Below the pieces are notes generated by a model. It was not told the DNA's origin and did no database searches. It saw only the letters and a list, made by a program, of their open reading frames with translations. DNA of 64,000 bases from assembly GCF_001907695.1 (NCBI RefSeq), contig NZ_KV880638.1:1178882-1242881 (forward strand), given 5' to 3'. Shown here in pieces: positions 44,413-55,548 of the stretch. The DNA is from Thalassospira sp. TSL5-1 (lineage in GTDB: Bacteria > Pseudomonadota > Alphaproteobacteria > Rhodospirillales > Thalassospiraceae). Both the position numbers and the translations under genes were made by a program. How positions within the stretch are numbered: the stretch's first letter is position 1; the number at the start of each line of letters is the position of its first letter.

Positions 44413-44462
44413 GAAACGGTGTGGCAAAATCAAACTGTTTAAGCCGGAGGCATCAACACTGT

Positions 44463-45122
44463 TTAGTTGGTGTCGGTTTTCTGCTTCAGGATGTCGATCA
44501 AAGCCTGAACCTTGCCACCGTTATTTTGGATCACCGAAGCAAATTCATCGCGCTGGGTGATGCCCATGCTGATGCCTTCGATTGACACATCGATGATGCG
44601 CAAATTTCCGTCAAATTCCCGCAGGCGCCAAACGATTTTGACGGGCGGGCCATCCGGGCGGACAACCTGGGAATTGACGAACGTATCTTTGTTGTTCTGC
44701 GTGGAATCGCCGACAACGAATTTTTCGCCATCGAAATCCTTGAACTTGTTAGCGTAGTTCAGGGCAAGATATTTCCGAAGCAGATCGGCAAATTCCGTCA
44801 GTTCCTGGTCTGAAAGACTGCGCCAGTAACGACCCAGAACAAACCGGGCCACTTGGTCCATTTCGAAATATTTGTCCATCAGTTTGACAAAGCGTTCCTC
44901 GCGGTTGCTATCGTCAATCTGTTTGCCAGCCAGTTCAGTAATGGCTTCATCTCCCAGCGCACGAATAAAATCGGCCGGATCCTGGGTTGATGCTACTTCC
45001 ATAACGGTCTGATTGGTCGCATTCTGCGTTGCCGCCAGAGCCGTTTGCCCGAAAGGAACGGCAAAAGCTGCCGAAGCCGCGATCAGGCTGGCGACTAGAA
45101 ATCGTCCATGTGCGTGTTTCAT
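44463..45122 (-). CDS. mlaC: MlaC/Ttg2D-family phospholipid-binding periplasmic protein, 219 aa
   Basis: Signal peptide of about 31 residues ending TALAA. The mature part has the MlaC pattern: FVKLMDKYFEMDQVARFVLGRYWRSLSDQEL in parts, EFADLLRKYLALNYANKF in parts, and WRLREFDGNLRIIDVSIEGISM in parts. It shuttles phospholipids between outer-membrane MlaA and an inner-membrane Mla complex. ACAGGAGACAA precedes ATG. It overlaps mlaA by 4 bases. The mlaFEDB genes are not in the window. Confidence 0.9.
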   Translation of the reverse strand: MKHAHGRFLVASLIAASAAFAVPFGQTALAATQNATNQTVMEVASTQDPADFIRALGDEAITELAGKQIDDSNREERFVKLMDKYFEMDQVARFVLGRYWRSLSDQELTEFADLLRKYLALNYANKFKDFDGEKFVVGDSTQNNKDTFVNSQVVRPDGPPVKIVWRLREFDGNLRIIDVSIEGISMGITQRDEFASVIQNNGGKVQALIDILKQKTDTN

Positions 45123-45910
45123 TTGTCTCCTGTCGAGGCCTTTTGGTCGTCGAAATCAAACGAAGCATTCATGGCATTATTTTGGCCGTCATTCATGACA
45201 GGGCCGCCATTGCGGATCACACTGTTGCGATGCTGCCGGTAAAGGCTGCGCAACGCGGCATAATAATCCAGCGAGGTTTGTTTGAGCTGTTCGATGTTAT
45301 CATTGTTGCGATAACGGAAATCGACCGCACCGGCAACTGTCCCACCGTAATAGGCCGCAGCGATCTTGTCGCTGTTATCCGCGCCATATGTGAACGGGTT
45401 CATCATATAGTCGGTAACAAGGCCCGTGGTGTCGCGCAGGTTGGACGGACCAAACAGCGGCAGCACGATATAGGGACCGGCACCAACGCCGTAATGGCCG
45501 AGGGTCTGACCGAAATCTTCGTTGCGGTAGGGAATGCCAAATTCGGTCGCGACATCGTTAAAGCCAAGCAGACCAATGGTCGAGTTGACAATAAAACGCT
45601 GGAACGATGCCGCCGCCTGATCAGGATCGCCCTGCAGCAGGGCATTGATCGCATTGATCGGTTCGCCAAGGTTATTGGCAAAACTTCTGACAGAGTTTTT
45701 CACCGGTTGCGGTGCAATATCGCCGTACCACATGGCCGCCGGGTACAGGATGAGAAAATCGACGGCACCATTAACATTGTGCACCACCCGATTCACAGGT
45801 TCGATCGGATCGAAATCAGTTTGGTCCTGTGCCGGCTGAGTCGACGCACATGCTGCCAAAACGGACAGTGACGCCCCAACACAAAGTGCCCGTATGTTTT
45901 TCAGATTCAT
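45119..45910 (-). CDS. mlaA: MlaA/VacJ-family outer-membrane lipoprotein, 263 aa
   Basis: Lipobox LAAC at about residues 18-21 after a short signal sequence. Core text is typical: DPIEPVNRVVHNVNGAVDF, PVKNSVRSFANNLGEPINAIN in parts, LLQGDPDQAAASFQRFIVNSTIGLLG in parts, LGHYGVGAGPYIVLPLFGPSNLRDTTG in parts. It removes mislocalised phospholipids from the outer leaflet and passes them to MlaC, encoded next. ATG 45910 chosen; an in-frame TTG 4 codons earlier has no better ribosome site. The C-terminal tail after residue 235 is variable and Asn/Asp-rich. Confidence 0.92.
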   Translation of the reverse strand: MNLKNIRALCVGASLSVLAACASTQPAQDQTDFDPIEPVNRVVHNVNGAVDFLILYPAAMWYGDIAPQPVKNSVRSFANNLGEPINAINALLQGDPDQAAASFQRFIVNSTIGLLGFNDVATEFGIPYRNEDFGQTLGHYGVGAGPYIVLPLFGPSNLRDTTGLVTDYMMNPFTYGADNSDKIAAAYYGGTVAGAVDFRYRNNDNIEQLKQTSLDYYAALRSLYRQHRNSVIRNGGPVMNDGQNNAMNASFDFDDQKASTGDK

Positions 45911-46165
45911 TTTTTTCGCCAACGGTTTACAAATCTATTTGAAGGCCCCCGACTGTATCCCCGGATGAAGATTTAAACGGAGCCATTGCTCGTGCAACCC
46001 CGCCATCTTTTAAACCTGCATCCTGCAATACTGCATATGCCCCGTATATCATGTGGTTAGCATATGGAGATTTTAAATGCCAGTCAGCAAAGGGCCGTCA
46101 AATGGACTATCCTCATGGCTGTGGTAATTAAGTCACATCTCCTGTGGGGGGCTGTGCTTTTTTCT
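45911..46165. other. intergenic region upstream of the ArsR-methyltransferase gene
   Basis: No long gene is seen between mlaA and the regulator. It contains a 16-codon frame at 46077-46127 with GGAG 7 bases before its ATG, ending SSWLW, and repeated GCATAT words near 46032 and 46060. It ends in a G-run and T-run (46147-46164). The mlaA promoter must lie in its left part. Confidence 0.4.
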
Positions 46166-46194
46166 TGAACAAACATAAATATATCTTTATATGT
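46166..46194 (+). promoter_or_regulatory. promoter and dyad operator of the ArsR-methyltransferase gene
   Basis: TTGAAC (46166-46171) and TATATG (46189-46194) are spaced by 17 bases, a good sigma-70 promoter. The spacer and -10 contain ATAAA-N6-TTTAT (46176-46191), a perfect dyad with a GATATAT core on the minus strand. Related GATATAT words precede metH-N at 48209. Autoregulation by the ArsR domain is likely. Confidence 0.6.
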
Positions 46195-46218
46195 GCATGA
46201 GAAACCGGGAGGGTGATC

Positions 46219-47187
46219 ATGGAGCAGGTTCTGGCAGGATTGCGTGCCGCAGCAGAAGCCACGCGATTGCGGCTATTGGCAATTTGTGCGGAGTGTGAGC
46301 TGACGGTCAGCGAAATTACGCAGATTATCGGGCAAAGCCAGCCCCGTGTGTCGCGGCATTTAAAGCTGCTGTGCGAGGCGGGGCTTCTGGTGCGTTTTCG
46401 CGAAGGAACCTGGGTTTTTTATCGCACCCCGCATAGCGGCCAGGGGGCAGACCTGGTCGCGCCGGTTTTAAACCTGCTGCCACAGGATGACGAAACCCTG
46501 GCGCTGGATCGCACCCGACTGGATCAGGTCAAAAAACAGCGCGAGCAGGTGGCAACCGAGTATTTCCGCGCCAATGCCGGGGAATGGGACACCATCCGGT
46601 CGCTTCATGTTGATGAGGCCGAGGTGGAAGCCGCCCTTTTGACCACGTTGGGAAACCTTGATGGCAAGCGCATTCTTGATATTGGAACCGGTACCGGCCG
46701 GGTGCTGGAGATTTTGGGTAAATCGGCCGCCGAAGGTGTTGGTGTGGATATGTCGCGCGAAATGTTGGCCGTGGCGCGCGCCCGCCTGCAACGGGCGGAA
46801 CTGGCAAACTGCCTGGTGCGGCAGGCCGATATGTATCAATTGCCTTATCCCGACGGGGCATTTGATGTGATTACCCTGCATCAGGTTTTGCATTATGCCG
46901 AAAAACCCGAAACCGCCATTGCCGAAGCCGCGCGCCTGCTGGCGCCGGGCGGAACATTGCTGGTGGTGGATTTTGCCGCGCATGACCAGGAAGAACTGCG
47001 CGAACAGCATGCCCACCGCCGCCTTGGTTTTGACGATACCGCCATGAAGGACTGGTTTGCATCCTCCCGGCTTGAGATGGATGAAGTGGTTAATCTGCCG
47101 GGCAAACCCCTGACAGTATGCCTGTGGCGCGGCCATGCCGGGGCAAGTGTATCAAGGGCAGTACAGGCAGGGAAAGCTGCCGAATAG
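46219..47187 (+). CDS. ArsR-family regulator fused to a SAM-dependent methyltransferase domain, 322 aa
   Basis: Residues 1-90 form an ArsR winged helix (AAAEATRLRLLAICAECELTVSEI in parts, then GQSQPRVSRHLKLLCEAGLL in parts). Residues about 120-300 form a class I methyltransferase: motif I ILDIGTGTGRVLE, acidic VGVDMSREML, and FDVITLHQVLHYAEKPE in parts. Such fusions are placed upstream of metF/metH in alphaproteobacteria and are thought to sense SAM or S-adenosylhomocysteine to control the methionine cycle (SahR-like role; inference). ATG 46219 follows GGGAGG; GTG 46213 is too close to that site. It also has its own dyad promoter. Confidence 0.88.
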   Translation: MEQVLAGLRAAAEATRLRLLAICAECELTVSEITQIIGQSQPRVSRHLKLLCEAGLLVRFREGTWVFYRTPHSGQGADLVAPVLNLLPQDDETLALDRTRLDQVKKQREQVATEYFRANAGEWDTIRSLHVDEAEVEAALLTTLGNLDGKRILDIGTGTGRVLEILGKSAAEGVGVDMSREMLAVARARLQRAELANCLVRQADMYQLPYPDGAFDVITLHQVLHYAEKPETAIAEAARLLAPGGTLLVVDFAAHDQEELREQHAHRRLGFDDTAMKDWFASSRLEMDEVVNLPGKPLTVCLWRGHAGASVSRAVQAGKAAE

Positions 47188-47288
47188 CCGTTTGGAATTT
47201 TAACACTACAAAATTTTGCCCCTCATCGCGTTGATGTGTGGGCGGAAAGAATGAACATCGCCCACAGGGGCATTTGAACACAAGGTAG

Positions 47289-48203
<915 letters not shown>

Positions 48204-48208
48204 GAAAC

Positions 48209-48228
48209 CGATATATTCCGATATATAA
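48209..48228 (+). promoter_or_regulatory. tandem CGATATAT repeat before metH
   Basis: CGATATATTC is followed directly by CGATATATAA, a direct repeat with a 10-base period, in the 68-base gap between metF and the homocysteine-domain gene. It shares the GATATAT core with the promoter dyad at 46176-46191 and may bind the ArsR-methyltransferase regulator. Confidence 0.45.
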
Positions 48229-48271
48229 GCTGCCCTTGCGCCGCTATGACACACAGACAGGATATCCCGTC

Positions 48272-49336
48272 ATGACCGATCGCCAAAAACGTATCGCCCT
48301 GCTTAAAGAGCGCGCCGAAAAGAAAATCCTGATCCTGGATGGCGCAATGGGCACCATGATCCAGAAGCACAAGCTCGGCGAGGAAGATTATCGCGGCGAA
48401 CGCTTTGCCGACTGGAAGCAGGATTTGAAGGGCAATAATGACCTTCTGTCCCTGACCCGGCCGGACATTATTAAGGATATCCACCTGCAATATATTGCAG
48501 CCGGGGCTGATTTGAATGGCACCAATACCTTTAGTGCTACCACCATCGCCCAGGCCGATTACGGCATGGAAAGCCTGGCCTACGAGATCAATTACGAAAG
48601 TGCCAAACTCGCCCGTCAGGCCTGTGATGAATGGGAAGCCGCCCATCCTGGCGATGTGCGCTTTGTCAATGGCGCTATCGGGCCGACCAACCGCACGGCT
48701 TCCATCTCGCCGGATGTGAATAATCCGGGCTATCGGGGTGTCACCTTCGATCAGCTTTGCACGGCTTATAAGGAGGCGGCGAATGGTTTGCTGGATGGCG
48801 GGGCCGATACCCTGCTGGTCGAAACGATTTTTGATACCCTGAATGCCAAGGCCGCGTTGTTTGCCATTTCCGAAGTGTTCGAGGAACGGGGCGAGGAAGT
48901 GCCGGTCATGATTTCGGGCACGATTACCGATGCGTCGGGCCGGACCCTTTCGGGGCAAACGACCGAGGCATTTTATAATTCGGTGCGTCACGCCAAACCG
49001 TTTTCCATCGGCCTTAACTGCGCATTGGGCGCAGCCCAGCTTCGCCCCTATGTGGTTGAGCTTTCGCGTGTTGCCGAATGCCGCGTTTCGGTTTATCCCA
49101 ATGCAGGCCTGCCCAACGAATTTGGCGAATATGACCAGACCGACAGCGAAATGGCCGAACTGGTTAAAGAATGGGCCGAAAGTGGCCTGATCAACCTTCT
49201 GGGCGGGTGCTGCGGTACAACACCGCCCCACATCAAGGCAATTGCCGAAGCCGTTCGGGATGCTGCCCCGCGCAAAACGCCGAAATTGACGCCACGTATG
49301 CGCCTGTCGGGCCTTGAACCGTTTGATGCCGCCTAA
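48272..49336 (+). CDS. metH: methionine synthase, homocysteine-binding subunit (N-terminal third of MetH), 354 aa
   Basis: Homocysteine-binding TIM barrel: [36 protein letters not shown] in parts, [31 protein letters not shown], and zinc Cys ligands in LNCALGA and GGCCGTTP. It ends after that domain, where the 1,230-residue E. coli enzyme would continue into the folate domain. A stop, 29 bases and a new ribosome site separate it from the second gene. It binds homocysteine as zinc thiolate and must pair with the partner protein. ATG 48272 follows AGGA. Confidence 0.92.
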   Translation: MTDRQKRIALLKERAEKKILILDGAMGTMIQKHKLGEEDYRGERFADWKQDLKGNNDLLSLTRPDIIKDIHLQYIAAGADLNGTNTFSATTIAQADYGMESLAYEINYESAKLARQACDEWEAAHPGDVRFVNGAIGPTNRTASISPDVNNPGYRGVTFDQLCTAYKEAANGLLDGGADTLLVETIFDTLNAKAALFAISEVFEERGEEVPVMISGTITDASGRTLSGQTTEAFYNSVRHAKPFSIGLNCALGAAQLRPYVVELSRVAECRVSVYPNAGLPNEFGEYDQTDSEMAELVKEWAESGLINLLGGCCGTTPPHIKAIAEAVRDAAPRKTPKLTPRMRLSGLEPFDAA

Positions 49337-49365
49337 GATCAAAGCCGAGAGAGATTGAGAGAACG

Positions 49366-52005
49366 ATGTCCGAAATATCCAGATTCATCAATATCGGCGA
49401 ACGCACCAATGTTGCAGGCTCGTTGAAATTCAAGAAGCTGATCGTCGAGGAAAACTACGAAGCAGCCCTTGACGTTGCCCGCGAGCAGGTCGAAAACGGT
49501 GCCCAGATCATCGACATCAATATGGATGATGCGATGCTCGATGCGGAATCGGCGATGGTGAAATTCATCAATCTGGTGGCGGCAGAACCCGATATTGCCC
49601 GCGTGCCGATCATGGTTGACAGTTCCAAATGGAACGTGATCGAGGCGGGCCTGAAATGCCTGCAGGGTAAGGGCATTGTCAATTCGATCAGCTTAAAGGA
49701 AGGGCCAGAACCCTTTATTCGCCAGGCAAAGCTGTTGCGCCGTTATGGTGCCGCCGTTGTCGTGATGGCCTTTGATGAAAAAGGCCAGGCCGATACGGTC
49801 AAGCGCAAATTTGAAATTTGCCAGCGCAGCTATCGGGTGCTGGTTGATGAAGTTGGCTTCCCGCCCGAAGACATTATTTTTGATCCGAACATTTTTGCCG
49901 TCGCTACCGGGATCGAGGAACACGATAATTACGCCGTTGATTTCATTGAGGCCTGCAAACTGATCAAGGAACACCTGCCTTACGCCAAAATTTCAGGCGG
50001 GGTTTCCAACGTTTCGTTCTCGTTTCGGGGCAATAATCCGGTGCGTGAAGCCATGCACTCGGTGTTTTTGTACCATGCCATCAAGGCCGGCATGGATATG
50101 GGCATCGTCAATGCCGGCCAGTTGGTGGTGTATGAGGAAATACCGGCCGAACTGCGCGAGCGGGTCGAGGATGTGATCCTTAACCGTCGTTCCGATGCCA
50201 CCGACCGCTTGCTTGAAGTTGCCGATAAATACAAAGGTACGGGCGGCCCGGAAAAGAAAGCCGACCAGGAATGGCGCAAAAAGCCGGTCAATGAACGGCT
50301 GGCCCACGCGCTGATCAATGGTATTGCCGAATTTGTCGAGGAAGATACCGAAGAAGCCCGCCAGCAGGCCGACAAGCCCCTTCATGTGATTGAAGGCCCG
50401 CTGATGGACGGCATGAACATTGTTGGCGACCTGTTTGGGGCCGGTAAAATGTTTTTGCCCCAGGTGGTGAAATCCGCCCGTGTGATGAAAAAGGCCGTGG
50501 CCTATTTGATCCCCTATATCGAGGCGGAAAAAGACGGCAAACGCGAAAGCAACGGCAAAATCCTGCTCGCCACCGTGAAGGGCGATGTGCACGACATTGG
50601 CAAAAACATTGTGGGCGTTGTTTTGCAATGTAACAATTTCGAGGTTCTTGACCTTGGCGTGATGGTGCCGACCCAAAAGATCATTGAAACCGCCAAGGCC
50701 GAAAATGTCGATATGATCGGCCTTTCCGGGCTGATCACCCCGTCACTGGAAGAAATGACCTTTGTTGCATCTGAAATGAAGCGTGAAGGGTTGAATATTC
50801 CGCTGCTGATTGGCGGGGCGACCACATCAAAGGTGCATACCGCGGTTAAAATTGCGCCGAACTATGACAAGGCGGTGGTTTACGTAATCGATGCGTCGCG
50901 GGCGGTAGGGGTTGCCAGCAAGCTGGTTTCCGAAACGCATCGCGACGTCTTTGTCAGTGAATTGCGTAATGAATATCTGGCAATGGCCGAACGCCATGCC
51001 GCCCAGCAATTGCAGAAAAAACGCTTTGCCCTGGTCGATGCACGCGCCAACAAGGCCCAATTGGATTGGGATAATTTTACCCCGGTTGCCCCGGCAAAAC
51101 CGGGCCTGACGGTGTTTGAAGATTTTGATCTGGCCGAGCTGATGAAACGGTTTGATTGGAAACCATTTTTTGAAACCTGGGAATTGCATGGCCGTTTCCC
51201 GGCCATTCTGGATGACGAGGTGGTCGGCGAAACCGCGCGTAACCTCTATGCCGATGCCCAGGCGATGCTGAAACGCATTATCGATGAAAAATGGTTCACA
51301 CCGCGCGCGGTTGTTGGCCTGTGGCCTGCCAATGCAGTGGGGGATGATATTGAAATCACCCCGGCCCCCGATGCCAATGAACCCATTACCATTCATACCC
51401 TGCGCCAGCAGATGTATCGTGAAAATAACAAGCGCCCCAACCGCGCCCTGGCCGATTACATTGCCCCCAAAGACAGCGGTAAAACCGACTATATCGGTGG
51501 GTTTGTTGTAACCGCCGGGCCGGAAGTGGAAACCATTTCCAAAAAAATGGAAGCCGAGCATGACGATTATAACGCCATCCTTGTTAAGGCGTTGGGCGAT
51601 CGCTTTGCCGAGGCCTTTGCCGAAACCATGCACGAAAAGGTCCGTCGTGAATTGTGGGGCTATGCCAGCGATGAAAACCTGTCCAACGATGATCTGATTG
51701 CCGAAAAATATCAGGGTATCCGCCCGGCACCAGGATATCCGGCCTGCCCGGACCATACCGAAAAGGGCACATTGTGGCGCCTGCTCGATGCTGAAAACAA
51801 TACCGGCGTTTCGTTGACCGAAAGCTTTGCCATGACGCCAACGTCGTCGGTAAGCGGCCTTTATTTTGCCAACCCGGATGCCAAATATTTCGGCCTTGGC
51901 AAAATCGAACGCGACCAGGTCGAGGACTACGCCAAACGCAAGGGAATGGATCTGTCGGTAGCCGAACGCTGGCTGGCCCCGAACCTGAATTATGATCCGC
52001 GTTAA
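49366..52005 (+). CDS. metH: methionine synthase, folate-, cobalamin- and SAM-binding subunit (C-terminal two thirds of MetH), 879 aa
   Basis: Domain order: pterin-binding barrel (about 1-280; [18 protein letters not shown] in parts, [10 protein letters not shown]), cobalamin cap and B12 domain (about 320-560; [20 protein letters not shown] in parts with the DxHxxG cobalt-ligand His), and SAM-reactivation domain (about 570-879; [15 protein letters not shown], then [15 protein letters not shown]). Together with the 354-aa partner it totals 1,233 residues, as in E. coli MetH. It methylates homocysteine via methylcobalamin. A strong terminator follows. Confidence 0.94.
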   Translation: MSEISRFINIGERTNVAGSLKFKKLIVEENYEAALDVAREQVENGAQIIDINMDDAMLDAESAMVKFINLVAAEPDIARVPIMVDSSKWNVIEAGLKCLQGKGIVNSISLKEGPEPFIRQAKLLRRYGAAVVVMAFDEKGQADTVKRKFEICQRSYRVLVDEVGFPPEDIIFDPNIFAVATGIEEHDNYAVDFIEACKLIKEHLPYAKISGGVSNVSFSFRGNNPVREAMHSVFLYHAIKAGMDMGIVNAGQLVVYEEIPAELRERVEDVILNRRSDATDRLLEVADKYKGTGGPEKKADQEWRKKPVNERLAHALINGIAEFVEEDTEEARQQADKPLHVIEGPLMDGMNIVGDLFGAGKMFLPQVVKSARVMKKAVAYLIPYIEAEKDGKRESNGKILLATVKGDVHDIGKNIVGVVLQCNNFEVLDLGVMVPTQKIIETAKAENVDMIGLSGLITPSLEEMTFVASEMKREGLNIPLLIGGATTSKVHTAVKIAPNYDKAVVYVIDASRAVGVASKLVSETHRDVFVSELRNEYLAMAERHAAQQLQKKRFALVDARANKAQLDWDNFTPVAPAKPGLTVFEDFDLAELMKRFDWKPFFETWELHGRFPAILDDEVVGETARNLYADAQAMLKRIIDEKWFTPRAVVGLWPANAVGDDIEITPAPDANEPITIHTLRQQMYRENNKRPNRALADYIAPKDSGKTDYIGGFVVTAGPEVETISKKMEAEHDDYNAILVKALGDRFAEAFAETMHEKVRRELWGYASDENLSNDDLIAEKYQGIRPAPGYPACPDHTEKGTLWRLLDAENNTGVSLTESFAMTPTSSVSGLYFANPDAKYFGLGKIERDQVEDYAKRKGMDLSVAERWLAPNLNYDPR

Positions 52006-52027
52006 ACAGGCACAACGCAAAAACGCC

Positions 52028-52065
52028 AAAGCCGGAGACCTTATCGTCAGGTCTCCGGCTTTTTT
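52028..52065 (+). terminator. terminator ending the metF-metH unit
   Basis: AAAGCCGGAGACC and GGTCTCCGGCTTT form a perfect 13-bp stem with a 9-base loop, followed by more T. It may also serve the convergent efflux gene. Confidence 0.93.
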
Positions 52066-52100
52066 GTGCCCGCTTGATCGGAACGGATTATTTTATGTGA

Positions 52101-53345
52101 TCAATGGGTCGGTCGGAATAATTTGCCCTTTTCCGTGATCAGCACAATGATCAGGCACAGTACCCCGAATGTTAGGTAGCCTGTGACAATGGGTATTACC
52201 GTGCCGTTGAAGTTTTGACCGACAATGGCACCGCACATCACCCCGATCAGGGTGGTGTAAAAGCCGATCAGCGATGATGCTGTACCTGCAATCGCGCCCA
52301 GTGGTTCCATTGCCAGTGAATTGAAATTTGGCATCGTCAGCATGAAGGCGAAATGCGCAATCGTCAGGCCTACGCCAAACATCCAAAGCGGCGGTACGCC
52401 ATCAAAGGCCAGGGCAACCGCCAGATTGACCGCACCCATTGCGATAAAAACGCACAGGCCGAAATGCGATAGTTTGTGCATGCCGATTCTGCGCACCAGC
52501 CGGGCATTGACGAAGGATGCCACACTCATGGCTGCGGCAATCAGACCAAATACGACCGGAAACCAGTCGCCCAGTTTGTAAATCGAGGAATCAAAAATTT
52601 GCTCGGCGGACCCGATATAGGACATGAGGCAGCCAAAACACAGGCCCATTGCCGTGCCATAGCCCAGTGTCTGGCGGGTGGTTGCCGTAACACGGAAATC
52701 CCGCATAATCCGGCGGATCGAAAGTTTGTGGCGGTATTCCGGGTGCAGGGTTTCGGGCATGCGCAATTTGTACCAGGCCACCAAAACAACAACCAGCAGC
52801 AGCATAAAACCGAAAATCAGATGCCAACTGCCAAATGACAGGATCAGGCCGCCACTGGCTGGGGCAAAGACCGGCACAATAATGAAAACCATCATCACCA
52901 GCGACATCACGCGTGCCATATCGCGCCCTTCAAAACAGTCGCGAATGATGGTTAGCGTTAAAATACGCGGGGCTGCCGCACCCAGCCCCTGAACGAAGCG
53001 GGCGATCAACAGATGGTCAAAGCTGTCGGCAAAAAACGACATCACCGTGCCAATGGTGTAGATGAACAGCCCCAGCATCAGGATTATTTTGCGGCCATAC
53101 ACATCGGCCAGCGGGCCATAGACAATTTGCATCATCGCAAATCCGATCATGAAAACGAAAACCAGAAGCTGGATTTCATTGGGATCGGACAGGGCATAAT
53201 CCTGCGAGATGGGGCCAAAAGCGGGAAGCAGATTGTCAATGGAAAGTGCGACCATGCCCATTGTCAAAGCCATCAATGTGACGAATTCGGCAAAAGGCGG
53301 GATGGGGCGGGACAAGGGTGTGCCCGTCGATTGACTGCTGGTCAT
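52101..53345 (-). CDS. MFS multidrug efflux transporter (Bcr/CflA-like), 414 aa
   Basis: Twelve membrane helices. MFS loop 2-3 motif GPLADVYGRKIILMLG in parts, motif ARFVQGLGAAAPRILTLTIIRD in parts (Bcr/CflA-type motif C region), and FAPASGGLILSFGSWHLIF in parts. The drug:H+ antiporter-1 group exports bicyclomycin, chloramphenicol and other compounds. ATG 53345 chosen; an in-frame TTG 7 codons earlier is less likely. Stands alone between metH and the ClC gene. Confidence 0.85.
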   Translation of the reverse strand: MTSSQSTGTPLSRPIPPFAEFVTLMALTMGMVALSIDNLLPAFGPISQDYALSDPNEIQLLVFVFMIGFAMMQIVYGPLADVYGRKIILMLGLFIYTIGTVMSFFADSFDHLLIARFVQGLGAAAPRILTLTIIRDCFEGRDMARVMSLVMMVFIIVPVFAPASGGLILSFGSWHLIFGFMLLLVVVLVAWYKLRMPETLHPEYRHKLSIRRIMRDFRVTATTRQTLGYGTAMGLCFGCLMSYIGSAEQIFDSSIYKLGDWFPVVFGLIAAAMSVASFVNARLVRRIGMHKLSHFGLCVFIAMGAVNLAVALAFDGVPPLWMFGVGLTIAHFAFMLTMPNFNSLAMEPLGAIAGTASSLIGFYTTLIGVMCGAIVGQNFNGTVIPIVTGYLTFGVLCLIIVLITEKGKLFRPTH

Positions 53346-53622
53346 TAAATGAAAGTCCTGAAACAAAAGTTATCGTGCATCTAATATGCAATTGATTTGA
53401 TTGTAAGAATGGGACATTGAACAGCTAAAGATCAATGACGTTTTTTAGGGTTTCGTCCCTGTTTCGCACAGATAGGCTCTCTTGTGGTGGAAAACGTATT
53501 CATTTGGCCCTGCGCGACAAACTCTCCTGACAGATAAATTGACGGTAGTGGATGGGCAATGCGATATACTCGTAACGGGTGCAAGGCATCCAGACAGCCG
53601 CATTTTGGGGGGCAGGGGTATT

Positions 53623-55416
53623 TTGGCCGGAAATTCGCTGCGAAACTTGCGCATTTTTACAAGCTTCCGTCGCCTGATGAAGGGCGAGCAGCTTGTTTTG
53701 TCCATTTTGGCGCTGGTGGTGGGCACCCTGGTGGGGGCAATGGCGATTGTCTTTCGCGAGGGGCTTTTGCTGATCCAGAAGCTGGGCTATGGCTCCTCTG
53801 ACGAGGCGGTGCATTATTTCCTGCAAACCCTGCCGGCCTGGCATTTGATCCTGGTTCCGACATTGGGCGGGCTTTTGATTGGCCTGTTTGTGTATCGTTT
53901 TATGCCCGATCGCCGTTCCCTTGGCGTGGCAGATGTGATTGATGCTGCGGCTTTTCATGATGGGCGCATGTCGGCACGCAGCGGGTTTAAGGCAGCCCTT
54001 GTCAATGTTGCCTCGTTGGGGTGCGGGGCGTCGCTGGGCCGTGAAGGGCCGGTTGTCCATATGGGGGCCACCATCGGTTCGTGGCTGACGCGTGTTTTGC
54101 ATTTGCGCCGAAGTGCGGCACGCACCCTTTTGGGCTGTGGCGTGGCCTCGGCGGTGGCGGCATCCTTTAATGCGCCGTTGGCTGGTGCCCTTTTTGCCCA
54201 CGAGGTTGCCCTGGGTCATTATGCCTTAACCGCCTTTGCGCCCATTGTGCTGGCCTCGGTTAGCGGGACCATTTTAACCCGGCTGTATTTTGGCCATGAC
54301 GTTGCCTTTCTGATCCCCGCCCATGAAATTGCGTCTTTTCTGGAATTTCCCGCCTTTGCCCTGTTGGGGGTGTGCGCTGGTGTGCTCAGTGTTCTGGTGG
54401 TGCGCTCCGTCGGTTTTACCCAGCAGTTTGTCCGTGCGGCACGCATTCCGGTTTGGGGGCGACCGGCGTTGGCAGGGCTTGCCGTGGGTGTCATGTCGGT
54501 CGGGTACCCGGAAGTGGTTGGTGTGGGCTATGGCGCGATGAATGATGCCCTCTACGAGGTTTATTCCTGGTCGCTGCTAAGCCAGCTTTTGGCGGTTAAG
54601 GCGGTATTGGTTGTGATCTGCCTTGCCTTTGGCTTTGGTGGTGGGGTGTTTAGTCCGGCCCTGTTTTTGGGCGCGATGCTGGGCGGAGCCTTTGGCCTCA
54701 CGGCAACGGCTATCCTGCCGGATTTATCCTCCGGTCACGGGGCCTATACGCTGGTGGGCATGGGCGCGGTGGCGGCGGCCATGCTGGGCGCGCCCATTTC
54801 CACCACCCTGATCATTTTTGAACTGACCGGTGATTATGAACTGACGATTGCGGTGATGGTGGCATCGGTGATTGCCTCCATGATTGCCGATCATGCCCAG
54901 GGCGGGTCGTTTTTTGGTTGGCAGTTGCGCCAGCGCGGGCTTAGCCATCGCTGGGGCCGGGAGGTTAATTTGCTGCGCAGCCTGAAGGTGGGGGATGTGA
55001 TGTCGCGGCAATTTGCCACCGTTATGCCCGACGAGCCGATCAGCCGCCTGCGGGAAAAGCTGGTGAATGCACCTTACAGCGAGTTGTTTGTGCTAGATGA
55101 TGCGGGCAAACTTGTGGGTACCATTACCCTGGCCGATTTGCGCCATGCGGCCTTTGATCCCAATATTGGCGATGATGTTACCGCCATCAAGCTCGCCCGG
55201 GCCAAACCGCCCGCCCTTTGCCGTGAAGACAGTATTGAGTATGCCATTCGCCTGATGGAACAAACCGGCGAGGAACATTTGCCGGTGGTCGCCAATACGG
55301 AAGACCGATTGATGATTGGCTTTGTCCATGAAAAGGACGCCATGATGGCCTATAATCGCGCGCTTCTGGAACTGCACGGTGAAGAACGCGGCGATGCCCC
55401 GCCAAAATTGTTTTAG
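53623..55416 (+). CDS. ClC-family chloride channel/antiporter with C-terminal CBS pair, 597 aa
   Basis: ClC fold with many helices (about 20-430). The gating-Glu motif GREGPVVHMGATIGS is present, followed by CGVASAVAASFNAPLAGALFAHE in parts, and the GGGVFSPALFLGAMLGGAFG segment (anion-site GxFxP). Two CBS domains follow (about 455-580; VGDVMSRQFATVMPDEPI in parts, then EEHLPVVANTEDRLMIGFVHEKD in parts), which bind nucleotides in related channels. The start is uncertain: TTG 53623 has AGGGG 4 bases before it and GGGGGG further up; an in-frame TTG at 53482 would add a 47-residue non-conserved tail, and ATG 53677 would remove some. Confidence 0.85.
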   Translation: MAGNSLRNLRIFTSFRRLMKGEQLVLSILALVVGTLVGAMAIVFREGLLLIQKLGYGSSDEAVHYFLQTLPAWHLILVPTLGGLLIGLFVYRFMPDRRSLGVADVIDAAAFHDGRMSARSGFKAALVNVASLGCGASLGREGPVVHMGATIGSWLTRVLHLRRSAARTLLGCGVASAVAASFNAPLAGALFAHEVALGHYALTAFAPIVLASVSGTILTRLYFGHDVAFLIPAHEIASFLEFPAFALLGVCAGVLSVLVVRSVGFTQQFVRAARIPVWGRPALAGLAVGVMSVGYPEVVGVGYGAMNDALYEVYSWSLLSQLLAVKAVLVVICLAFGFGGGVFSPALFLGAMLGGAFGLTATAILPDLSSGHGAYTLVGMGAVAAAMLGAPISTTLIIFELTGDYELTIAVMVASVIASMIADHAQGGSFFGWQLRQRGLSHRWGREVNLLRSLKVGDVMSRQFATVMPDEPISRLREKLVNAPYSELFVLDDAGKLVGTITLADLRHAAFDPNIGDDVTAIKLARAKPPALCREDSIEYAIRLMEQTGEEHLPVVANTEDRLMIGFVHEKDAMMAYNRALLELHGEERGDAPPKLF

Positions 55417-55548
55417 CTCTGCCTGTGCGGAAAATGACGGGCTAATCGGGCATTTGGGCTATGAAACAGGTGTCGGAAGTTCCTGTTTTGTTGCACATTG
55501 GCAAAAGCCATACTGGCCCTGTCTGTTTCGCGTGTTATATATGCTGCC

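Noticed and set aside
48272-52005. metH broken by a frameshift
   Set aside because: The first gene ends at a natural domain boundary, 29 bases separate the genes, and the second has its own ATG and purine-rich site; no continuous frame can be restored simply.
50827-52029. 400-codon open frame antisense to the large metH gene
   Set aside because: Same reasoning: it overlaps the SAM-binding domain coding region and shows only codon-complement composition.
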